Below are positions 1 through 6,640 of a DNA stretch of 42,790 nucleotides, in pieces. The notes below the pieces were generated by a model. It did not search any database, was not told the origin of the DNA, and worked only from the letters and a program-made list of their open reading frames with translations. This DNA comes from Thioalbus denitrificans. GTDB lineage: Bacteria; Pseudomonadota; Gammaproteobacteria; DSM-26407. Each line of letters opens with the position of its first letter. Position 1 is the first letter of the stretch. A program made the position numbers and the translations under genes. The stretch covers positions 207,089-249,878 of the forward strand of contig NZ_QPJY01000004.1 in NCBI RefSeq assembly GCF_003337735.1, given 5' to 3'.

Positions 1-476
1 CAGCGGGTACAGTTGTCCTTGTAGAGCTGCGCCCCCTTCTCATACTCGGGGGTGCCCGGCTCCCACGGACCATAACCCGGCTTCGGGTTCATGGGAATGG
101 TCTCGATGTAGGCCACCACGTCGGCCAGCGCCTGGGCGTCACCGATGGACTCCGGCAGGGCGAAGGGATACATGGTGGGGTTGTCGCGGTTCTTGGCGCG
201 GATGTCCGACAGCTGCTTGATCAGCACGTCCGCGTGCTGGCCGGCCAGCTGCGGGAAGGTGCCGTCCTCGGTGCCCCAGCCCTCGGGCAGGTGGCAGGCG
301 GAGCAGACCTCGAACACGTCGCGGCCGTTCACCTTGTCACCATCCAGCGCGATGGCCTCGTCGATTTCACCGCTGTGAACGCTCCACTTGACCTTCTCCC
401 CTTCCGCGGCCCCGGCGGCACCGGCAAAGACGACGCCCAAAGCCACGGCCAGAATCTTGATCATCGGTTTACGCAT
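1..476 (-). CDS. Diheme cytochrome c, C-terminus cut by window edge
   Basis: Exported c-type cytochrome, probably a periplasmic electron carrier to NosZ. The ATG at 476 has a GGAGG ribosome site 8 nt upstream. An N-terminal Sec signal ends in AGAAGAA near residue 24. The first heme site is CSACH at residues 58-62, followed by a c4/c553-like fold with a candidate Met ligand in NPTMYPF. A second heme motif begins (C-T-R-C) exactly where the window ends, after 158 codons, so the 3' end is missing. It is the third gene on the nosZ strand, separated from the monoheme cytochrome by 260 bp that carries its own FNR-type box. Clade II nos clusters usually contain such cytochromes; the role as NosZ donor is inferred from position. 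Confidence 0.85.
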   Translation of the reverse strand, partial: MRKPMIKILAVALGVVFAGAAGAAEGEKVKWSVHSGEIDEAIALDGDKVNGRDVFEVCSACHLPEGWGTEDGTFPQLAGQHADVLIKQLSDIRAKNRDNPTMYPFALPESIGDAQALADVVAYIETIPMNPKPGYGPWEPGTPEYEKGAQLYKDNCTR

Positions 477-654
477 GATTACTGCCTCCGAACACTTCAC
501 TCTATCTCTGAATCCAGACTACCGGGACAACCCAGGCAGCCCCCACTGTGGTTATGCAAACTGACGATGAATCATCCGCTTGGTATATTCCAAACAGTCG
601 AAAATGAACATCGTCCCATTACCGTGTATTTTCCAATCCCCCGCAGATATTGCC

Positions 655-668
655 TTGACGGTTATCAA
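655..668. promoter_or_regulatory. FNR/Dnr-type box upstream of the diheme cytochrome
   Basis: TTGAC-GGTT-ATCAA matches the FNR/Dnr consensus TTGAT-N4-ATCAA at 9 of 10 specific positions. It lies about 180 bp before the minus-strand cytochrome start at 476 and just downstream of the preceding cytochrome gene, suggesting a separate anaerobic or NO-responsive promoter. The TSS was not located. Confidence 0.6.
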
Positions 669-735
669 TATGGGCGATTTTTTTATACCCGGGAATATTT
701 ACAGATACCTCACTAAATATACGTCTTTAGATAAA

Positions 736-1059
736 TCAGGGCTGCAGACCGGCCAGCCAGGCGGCGATGGTCTTCATCTCATCCTCGTTCACCAGATGCA
801 TCACCCCTTTCATGGCGGCGGTCTGGCCGTTGTTGCGGGCGCCACTCTTGATATCCGTCATCTGGTTCAAGATGTACTGCTCGTTCTGCCCGGCGAGCTT
901 GGGGTAGGTGGGCAGGATCGGCTTCTTGCCGTCCGCGCCATGGCAGGCGATACAGGTCTTCTGGGCGTAGAGTGCCGCGCCGTCCTGGGCCTGCACGCTG
1001 GTGGTCAGGGCCAGGCCCGCCACGGCGGCGCCCAGCAGCATCATCGTCGACTTGCGCAT
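736..1059 (-). CDS. Small monoheme cytochrome c (c553-like)
   Basis: A 107-residue periplasmic cytochrome. It has a Sec signal peptide ending near VQAQD and one heme site, CIACH, about 15 residues into the mature protein. A distal Met is probably within MKGVMHL. The start was placed at 1059 because GAGGTG precedes this ATG; an in-frame upstream start would add 24 residues that do not look like a signal peptide. It lies 119 bp downstream of nosZ on the same strand, with a terminator-like hairpin between them, so expression probably depends on partial read-through from nosZ. Such single-heme cytochromes are common partners of clade II NosZ; direct electron donation is inference. Confidence 0.87.
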   Translation of the reverse strand: MRKSTMMLLGAAVAGLALTTSVQAQDGAALYAQKTCIACHGADGKKPILPTYPKLAGQNEQYILNQMTDIKSGARNNGQTAAMKGVMHLVNEDEMKTIAAWLAGLQP

Positions 1060-1094
1060 TGCATTCACCTCGGTCTTCACTGTTACCGGTTTAT

Positions 1095-1121
1095 AAAAAG
1101 GGGGGGCATCATTGCCCCCCC
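1095..1121 (-). terminator. Intrinsic terminator between nosZ and cytochrome
   Basis: Perfect 9-bp stem (seven G, then CA, at 1100-1108; complement at 1113-1121) with a 4-nt loop. Read on the minus strand it is followed by a T tract (A run at 1095-1099 on the plus strand). It lies 58 bp after the nosZ stop and about 40 bp before the cytochrome start, so it may attenuate the downstream gene. Confidence 0.72.
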
Positions 1122-1178
1122 TCAACTTCACCTATCCATACTGCATTTATTGTTATTCAAGCGACGTTGGGAAAACCG

Positions 1179-3488
1179 TTACTTGATCTTCTTGGCGTTG
1201 TTCTGCTCAAGATAGGTCTTGGCACGCAGACCGAGGTCGGCGGTCTTAACCTGGTACTGCCACCACTGGTTGGCCCAGAGCATGGCGTTCTGCCAGTCTT
1301 CCTTCGCCGCGGCGGCCTCGGACTTGGCCTTGGCATCGGCAGCGAAGTTCAGCTGGTCGGTAGCATCCTCCACCAGGCCCACAACCGTCGGGAAGTCCTT
1401 GTAGTTGTGGCTGGTGATGAAGCCCACCACCTCGTCGATCACCGCCTGGGTCGCGATGTTCTCCTTCACCTGCTTCTCGTAGTCGGCCTTGGTGTAGCTG
1501 GTACCGACCTCACCCTCGCCGACGGTCGCCTTGTAGCCTTTCGGCTTGACCAGCAGGTAACCCTGCATCTCCAGGTGCAGCGCCGAGCAGAACTCGGTGC
1601 AGTAGTAGGGGAACACGCCTTCCTCGGTGGCCATGAGCCGCGCCGTGGAGGTCTTGCCGGGCTCCACGGAGAGCTGCACGTTGTGGCCGTACATCGCGAA
1701 GCCGTGCACCTCGTCCTCCGCGCGCTCGAGGTTGGTCAGGTGAATCAGCACCTCGTCGCCCACTTCGGCCTCGATGGTTTCGGGGGTGATGTGGGAGCGG
1801 ATGAGGGAGCCGAACACCTCCACCTTGCACTTGCCCGAATCGTCGCAGGTCCGCTCGGTCTTCTCGCGGCCGGCGCGGACGGCGTACTCGGATTTGCTGT
1901 CGGTGCGGCTGTTCCAGCCGGACTTGTAGCGGACCTCAGGCTGCAGCTTGTCGGCCTTGATGGCGGCCACGTAGTGGGGCTCGCCCAGGGGCAGCGGCAT
2001 GTCGTAGAGCAGCTCCATCTTGTCACCGCTGATATCGATGAGCTGATGGTTCTGCGGATGCAGCGGACCCACCGGGTTGAAGCGGTCGATGGCCAGCTTG
2101 TTCAGCGACACCAGGTACTTGCCGTCAGGATCGACGGTGTCGCCTTCCATGGTCATCAGGTGGCCGACGTTGTAGTGGATGGAGATCTTGTCCAGCACCT
2201 TGCCTTCGCAGAAGTCCCACTTGACGATCTGGGAGTCAACGTAGAGCGAGGTGTAGGCGACGCACTTCTTGGAGTCGAACTGGGTATGCAGCGGACCCAG
2301 ACCCACCTCGAGCTGCAGGTGGAGGACGTCCTGGATGGGAATGATCGGAATCCCGTAGGGGTCCTTGCCCTCGAAGTTCTTGTCCTTGATCGCCTTCTGG
2401 ATCTTGGCGAAGTCATACACGGACATGTGGGTGTCGAGCTTGCCGTTGACGATGATCTTGGTACCGTCGGGCGTCACGTCCACACCATGGGGGCTCTTCG
2501 GCTCGGGAATCAGGAACAGGATACCCTCGGCGATGGACACATCCATCGGGAGAACCTGCATCCCGTTGATCTCGGTCCCCTTGCCCGCCTTCACCAGTTC
2601 TGCGGCCTTCTTCCAGTTAACCACGTGGAGGAAGTCGGTATCCTTCGCGGAGCAGCCGGCCTCGTAGGGCGGACGGCCCTTCTCGATGCCGCCGACATAA
2701 CGCTCGGTGCAGAAGGAGTTGGTGAACGACCAGCCGTAGCTCGGCCCCTTGCCGGCGTCGGAGAGATCCTGGCTGTAGGGCGGAAGCTCGAGGGTGAAGG
2801 AGTTCTCGGGCTCGAGGCGCCCCTTCTCCTTGTTGAACTTCCAGTAGGTCACGCCACCGCGATACTCGTCGTTGAACTTCTCGAGGGGGTGGTACTTCTT
2901 GTCGTAGGGGGCGGCGTACTGGGTCGCCTCGATGACATACTCGGTGTTGGGTGTGGCGAAGGCGCCGCCGTGCTCGGACTTGAACAGCGGGTTGACCACG
3001 ATCTGCTTGGTCTCGAAATCGTGCAGATCGATCACCGCCACGCGCGGGTTGGCCTTGTCGTTGATGAAGACGTACTTGCCGTCGTAGTCACCGTCGGTCT
3101 CGGAGAAGGCCGGATGGTGGGTGTCACCGTAGTTGATCTCCTTGCCGAGAATGTTGCCCTGGCGCAGCACGGCCTTCGACTCCTCGTCGAAGCCATAGCC
3201 CTGCCACGGCTCCGGCGTGAAGACGCCGATGTACTTCAGGATGCGCATGGACGGAATGCCGTAGACGATCATCTGGCCGCTCTGCCCCCCGGAGCTGAGC
3301 GCGATGTACTCGTCACGGCCGCCGGAAGGCGTGTAGGTCTTCGCCGCAGCAAGAATGTCCTTCTGGGTCAGACCGCGCGCCTTCATGATGTCCTGCAGGG
3401 TGTCCTGGGACCAGGCCGTGCCGGTTACGGCGACGCCCAGCCCGAGCCCTACCAGCAGGGACAGCGTGCGTTTTGTGACAGGTTTCAT
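1179..3488 (-). CDS. nosZ: Nitrous-oxide reductase, clade II (Sec-exported)
   Basis: Reduces N2O to N2 in the periplasm, the last step of denitrification. The 769-residue protein starts with a Sec-type signal (residues 1-28, no twin-arginine motif), which marks clade II; clade I enzymes use Tat. The N-terminal beta-propeller carries the CuZ site, with DTHHP at 122-126 and further His-rich segments (GPLHTQ, GEPHY). The C-terminal cupredoxin domain carries CuA: HGFAMYGHN, then C630-x3-C634-x3-H638-x2-M641. About 105 residues follow the CuA fold, rich in Ala/Lys/Gln and without a CxxCH heme, unlike the cytochrome tail of epsilonproteobacterial clade II enzymes. A GGGGGA ribosome site precedes ATG 3488. 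A near-consensus FNR/Dnr box lies about 95-105 bp upstream. Confidence 0.97.
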   Translation of the reverse strand: MKPVTKRTLSLLVGLGLGVAVTGTAWSQDTLQDIMKARGLTQKDILAAAKTYTPSGGRDEYIALSSGGQSGQMIVYGIPSMRILKYIGVFTPEPWQGYGFDEESKAVLRQGNILGKEINYGDTHHPAFSETDGDYDGKYVFINDKANPRVAVIDLHDFETKQIVVNPLFKSEHGGAFATPNTEYVIEATQYAAPYDKKYHPLEKFNDEYRGGVTYWKFNKEKGRLEPENSFTLELPPYSQDLSDAGKGPSYGWSFTNSFCTERYVGGIEKGRPPYEAGCSAKDTDFLHVVNWKKAAELVKAGKGTEINGMQVLPMDVSIAEGILFLIPEPKSPHGVDVTPDGTKIIVNGKLDTHMSVYDFAKIQKAIKDKNFEGKDPYGIPIIPIQDVLHLQLEVGLGPLHTQFDSKKCVAYTSLYVDSQIVKWDFCEGKVLDKISIHYNVGHLMTMEGDTVDPDGKYLVSLNKLAIDRFNPVGPLHPQNHQLIDISGDKMELLYDMPLPLGEPHYVAAIKADKLQPEVRYKSGWNSRTDSKSEYAVRAGREKTERTCDDSGKCKVEVFGSLIRSHITPETIEAEVGDEVLIHLTNLERAEDEVHGFAMYGHNVQLSVEPGKTSTARLMATEEGVFPYYCTEFCSALHLEMQGYLLVKPKGYKATVGEGEVGTSYTKADYEKQVKENIATQAVIDEVVGFITSHNYKDFPTVVGLVEDATDQLNFAADAKAKSEAAAAKEDWQNAMLWANQWWQYQVKTADLGLRAKTYLEQNNAKKIK

Positions 3489-3580
3489 GTTTCCCCCTTT
3501 TTATCCCCGTTCAAACGGATACACCGAGCCTCGTCCGGATCGGTCGAGACGCATTGCAACCTACTGCGGGTCGTTCAACC

Positions 3581-3594
3581 TTGATGTAGGTCAA
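3581..3594. promoter_or_regulatory. FNR/Dnr-type box upstream of nosZ
   Basis: TTGAT-GTAG-GTCAA matches TTGAT-N4-ATCAA at 9 of 10 specific positions. Its centre is about 100 bp from the nosZ start, a sensible place for a class II activator site with a roughly 60-nt leader. Confidence 0.75.
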
Positions 3595-3917
3595 AGAATA
3601 TTCCTGATAGATACTCAGCTTTATCGATAATTGAGAAATGTCAAATAGATGCCTGTCCTAAGGCATATATGTACATGACACATCTGGATTAACAATTCAC
3701 GACGGACAGCAATTCCATGGATTCGAATGTTCTGAAAAGAGGCGACGGAACCGAAGCGGATCTCCGAATCAGACACACATTTTTGTAAATATATGTGTCG
3801 ACACAGGACCCGACGCTCTCGCCGCCACTCTATCGGATCGGGTACGCGGCTGGAATCCGGCATGCCCACGCGAGCCGGTCGGCATGAACCATGATGCGCG
3901 GACGCCGCACCGGAGGT

Positions 3918-3931
3918 TTGATTTACATCAA
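3918..3931. promoter_or_regulatory. Perfect FNR/Dnr box before cytochrome-nnrS operon
   Basis: TTGAT-TTAC-ATCAA is an exact match to the FNR/Dnr consensus. Its centre is about 70 bp upstream of the ATG at 3994. This predicts activation under oxygen limitation (FNR) or by NO (Dnr/NnrR). Confidence 0.85.
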
Positions 3932-3993
3932 GTCATGCGGAGCCGTTGCTGTGGTCCAATATCGCGCCGTCATCCGCCACATGACCTGCTGCC

Positions 3994-4695
3994 ATGACTC
4001 TGCTCCAGCCCGGAACCTCCCCCCGGCGGGGACTCGCGTCCCTGCTACTGGCCTGCCTGCTGCTCGCGGCCGCCGCGCCGTCCCGTGGCGAGGAGGTGGA
4101 CCTGGAGAACGGCTTCGACATCAACGAGACCTGCGCCGGCTGCCACGGCGTGAACGGGGAAGGCGGCAAGGACGGCGAGTATCCGCGCCTGGCGGGACTG
4201 CCCGCGGCCTATCTCGCGCGGCAGCTGCATCTCTACCGGGACCGCGAACGGCCCAACCTGGCCATGATCGAGTACGTGGACGAGCGGCAGATGCCCGATC
4301 CAGACATCCGCGACATCGCCGCCTACCTCGCCGCCATCGAGCTGCCCATTCGCATGCCCGACCTGCCCGAGGACGCCACTTCGCTGGAAAAGCTGAGGGC
4401 CGCCGAGAAGGTATTCAACGTCCCCAGGGTGGAGGGTGATCCGGACGCCGGGCAGAAGATCTACAAGCGCGAGTGCGCCTCCTGCCATGGTCCGGAGGGC
4501 TGGGGCGACGAGTCGGAAGCGGTGCCGATGCTGGCGGGCCAGTACACCCAGTATCTGTGGCGCTCGGTGGACAAGTATCTCAAGGGAACACGCATCCACG
4601 ACCCCTCCGATCCTGAGTACAGGCTGCTGGCCGAGTTTTCCGAGACCGAGATTCGCGATATCTTCGCCTATCTGTCCACCGTGGATGACCAATAG
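3994..4695 (+). CDS. Diheme cytochrome c (c4/c553 type)
   Basis: A 233-residue exported cytochrome. The signal sequence has a hydrophobic core at residues 13-29 after an Arg pair. Two heme sites are visible, CAGCH at 47-51 and CASCH at 161-165, each in a small class I fold of similar size, the usual c4-like duplication. Candidate distal Met residues are Met100 (DERQMPDP) and the Met in VPMLAGQ. It is the first gene of a three-gene operon with the membrane-anchored protein (8-bp gap) and NnrS. It would be a periplasmic electron carrier for denitrification enzymes (inference). The start is weakly supported: no strong ribosome site is seen, and the nearby ATG at 3981 is out of frame. Confidence 0.85.
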   Translation: MTLLQPGTSPRRGLASLLLACLLLAAAAPSRGEEVDLENGFDINETCAGCHGVNGEGGKDGEYPRLAGLPAAYLARQLHLYRDRERPNLAMIEYVDERQMPDPDIRDIAAYLAAIELPIRMPDLPEDATSLEKLRAAEKVFNVPRVEGDPDAGQKIYKRECASCHGPEGWGDESEAVPMLAGQYTQYLWRSVDKYLKGTRIHDPSDPEYRLLAEFSETEIRDIFAYLSTVDDQ

Positions 4696-4703
4696 GAAGA
4701 AGG

Positions 4704-5201
4704 ATGTCCCCTCGTACCGCACGCCTGCTTCTCTGGGGTCTCATCGCCCTGCTGCTGGCGGCAATCGCCGGCTACGCCATCTACAAGGTGCAGCCCCTGC
4801 TCAATCCCAAGGTGGTGGCCCGGGCCCCCGTGGACGTCTCCTGCAACCTGCGTGATCATCCCTGCAGCGTGGTATTCGACGACGGCACCCGGGTGGAGCT
4901 GAGCATCGAGCCCCGCTACATCCCGCCGCTCAAGCCCCTGCAGGTGGAGGTGCGGGTGGAGGGCCGGGAGACCTCGGGGGCGGAGATCGACCTGGTGGGA
5001 CTGAACATGAACATGGGCTACAACCGTCCGGTGCTGTCCCAGGCCGGGCCCAACCTTTACCGCGGCACGCTCACCATTCCCGTATGCGTGCGCAACCGCA
5101 TGGACTGGGAGGCCACCATCCTGCTGCGCACCAGCGCGGGGCTAATCGCCGCGCCCTTCCGCTTCTCCACCCTCAAGGCCCACGCCTACGAGAAGCCATG
5201 A
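4704..5201 (+). CDS. Membrane-anchored periplasmic protein, YtkA/FixH-like
   Basis: A 165-residue protein with one N-terminal membrane segment (about residues 8-28) and a periplasmic beta-rich domain. The region around GLNMNMGYN and the following L-Y-R-G-T-L-T-I strand resemble the FixH/YtkA-like beta-sandwich, in which a Met/Gly-rich loop precedes the terminal strands. Two Cys (C47 and C54) flank LRDHP and a third lies in IPVCVRN; metal binding is possible but unproven. An AGAAGGATG ribosome site overlaps the start. Its stop overlaps the NnrS start (ATGA), so the two are translationally coupled. A role in assembly or copper handling for denitrification enzymes would be inference from neighbours. 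Confidence 0.7.
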   Translation: MSPRTARLLLWGLIALLLAAIAGYAIYKVQPLLNPKVVARAPVDVSCNLRDHPCSVVFDDGTRVELSIEPRYIPPLKPLQVEVRVEGRETSGAEIDLVGLNMNMGYNRPVLSQAGPNLYRGTLTIPVCVRNRMDWEATILLRTSAGLIAAPFRFSTLKAHAYEKP

Positions 5202-6427
5202 CCATCTCACGTCCCTGGCTGGTGTTCACCGCCGCACCGCACCGGATGATGTTCTTCGGCGGGGCCGTGCAGCTGGTGGCGGTGATGCTCTACTGGAGCA
5301 CCGAGCTGGCCGGCCGCTACACCGGTGCGTGGTCACCGCCGGCGACCGTCATCCCCGCCCTCTGGGCCCACATGGCGCTGATGCTCTACGGGCTGTTCAG
5401 CTTCTTCTTCTTCGGCTTCCTGATGACCACCTACCCGCGCTGGATGCGCGGAAAGGAAATTCCCCGCCCGGCCTATGTCCGCACCTTCCTGCTGCTGGCC
5501 GCCGGCACCCTGCTCTTCTACCCCGGCCTGTTCACCGCGATACCGGTACTGCTCGCGGGCGTTGTGCTGTGGCTGGCGGGACTGGCCTCGGGCATGGCGG
5601 CCCTGTGGCGGGTCTACCGCACCGCCCCCACCGACGACCGGTTCTATGAAACCTGGCTCAACGGCGCCTTCTGCGCCGGCTGGCTGGGGCTGGCAGCCTT
5701 CGCGGCCTGGCTGTTGGACCCGCGGCCGGTCTGGCTGCAGCTGAGCCTGAACCTGGGCCTGTGGCTGTTCCTGGCGCCGGTGCTGAGTACCGTCGCCCAC
5801 CGCATGATCCCCTTCTTCACCGGCGTGGTGGTGCCCGACTACCGCGAGGTGCGGCCGCGCTGGAGCCTGTGGCTGCTGAACGGGGGGCTGGCCCTGCATG
5901 GCCTGCTGGCGGTGCTGGACCTGCGGCCGTGGCTGTTCGCGGTGGACCTGCCGCTCGCGGCACTGGCCTTCTGGCACAGCCGCGCCTGGCGCTTCCGCGC
6001 CGGCCTCACCGTGCGCCTGCTGGCGGTGCTGCACATCGCCTATCTCTGGTTCGGCATCGCCCTGCTGCTCTACGGACTCCAGAGCCTGGCGCTGGCCGTC
6101 ACCGGCACCCTGTGGCTGGACAAGGCGCCGCTCCACGCCTTCGGCATCGGCTTCGTCACCTCCATGCTCATCGGCATGGCCTCCCGGGTGAGCCTGGGCC
6201 ACTCCGGCCGCCCGCTGGAGGCGGACACCTTCACCTGGCTCTGCTTCCTCGGCGTCTCCCTCGCCGCGCTGCTGCGCATCGCCGGCGAGTGGCCGCCCCT
6301 GTGGCCCGCCCTCGGCATCCATCCGAACCTGCTCGCCGGCTTCGCCTGGCTCGGTTTCGTGGGCGCCTGGGTGGCCCGCTTCCTGCCCATCTACCTGCGT
6401 CCCCGGATCGACGGCCGACCCGGCTGA
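5198..6427 (+). CDS. nnrS: NnrS family heme-copper membrane protein
   Basis: A 409-residue polytopic membrane protein with about 12 hydrophobic segments. NnrS-family features include AAPHRMMFFGG near the N-terminus, WAHMALMLYG and FFFFGFLMTTYPRW, STVAHRMIPFFTG in the middle, and HAFGIGFVTSMLIGMASRVSLGHSGR late. The His residues in these motifs are the likely heme/copper ligands. The family is induced during denitrification and relieves nitrosative stress. Translation is coupled to the preceding gene by an ATGA overlap at 5198-5201. The operon is headed by a perfect FNR/Dnr box, in keeping with NO-responsive control. Confidence 0.93.
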   Translation: MTISRPWLVFTAAPHRMMFFGGAVQLVAVMLYWSTELAGRYTGAWSPPATVIPALWAHMALMLYGLFSFFFFGFLMTTYPRWMRGKEIPRPAYVRTFLLLAAGTLLFYPGLFTAIPVLLAGVVLWLAGLASGMAALWRVYRTAPTDDRFYETWLNGAFCAGWLGLAAFAAWLLDPRPVWLQLSLNLGLWLFLAPVLSTVAHRMIPFFTGVVVPDYREVRPRWSLWLLNGGLALHGLLAVLDLRPWLFAVDLPLAALAFWHSRAWRFRAGLTVRLLAVLHIAYLWFGIALLLYGLQSLALAVTGTLWLDKAPLHAFGIGFVTSMLIGMASRVSLGHSGRPLEADTFTWLCFLGVSLAALLRIAGEWPPLWPALGIHPNLLAGFAWLGFVGAWVARFLPIYLRPRIDGRPG

Positions 6428-6640
6428 GCACGCCGGGCACCTGAACGGACCGGGGCAGTCCCCCACCGCCGCGCCTTTCCGCACCCCTGTCGGGGCTCTG
6501 CATGAGACCTTGCATGGGCTTGGGTCTGCAACTGTCTGATATCGATTTGATTGTCTACAATAATCAAAGGTTTTTTAGATCTTGGCCGACATGACCCTGG
6601 AGTGATGTAGCAACCTCCCATACCCAGCAGGGACGCGCCC

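Larger units (their letters stand above)
3489..3993. other. Divergent nosZ / cytochrome-nnrS control region
   Basis: About 505 bp with no convincing gene. The middle (about 3600-3800) is A/T-richer than its surroundings. It holds two FNR/Dnr-type boxes, one per divergent operon, listed separately. It also contains a perfect 12-bp palindrome TGTGTCGACACA at 3794-3805 with no assigned regulator. An open frame at 3621-3869 (minus) has neither a ribosome site nor family features. Confidence 0.6.

Noticed and set aside
972-3584. Long open frames opposite real genes (972-3584, 6575-8401, 20232-23150, 24108-25682, 25773-27560, 40800-42245)
   Set aside because: They are antisense or out-of-frame to clearly recognised genes, have low-complexity composition, and arise from high GC with few stop codons.
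3794-3805. TGTGTCGACACA palindrome as a defined operator
   Set aside because: No matching regulator, and no second copy was noticed in the window.
6547-6567. FNR-like TTGAT...ATCAA before the HD-GYP gene
   Set aside because: The half-sites are 11 nt apart rather than 4; the properly spaced reading (TTGAT-TGTC-TACAA) matches poorly in the second half.
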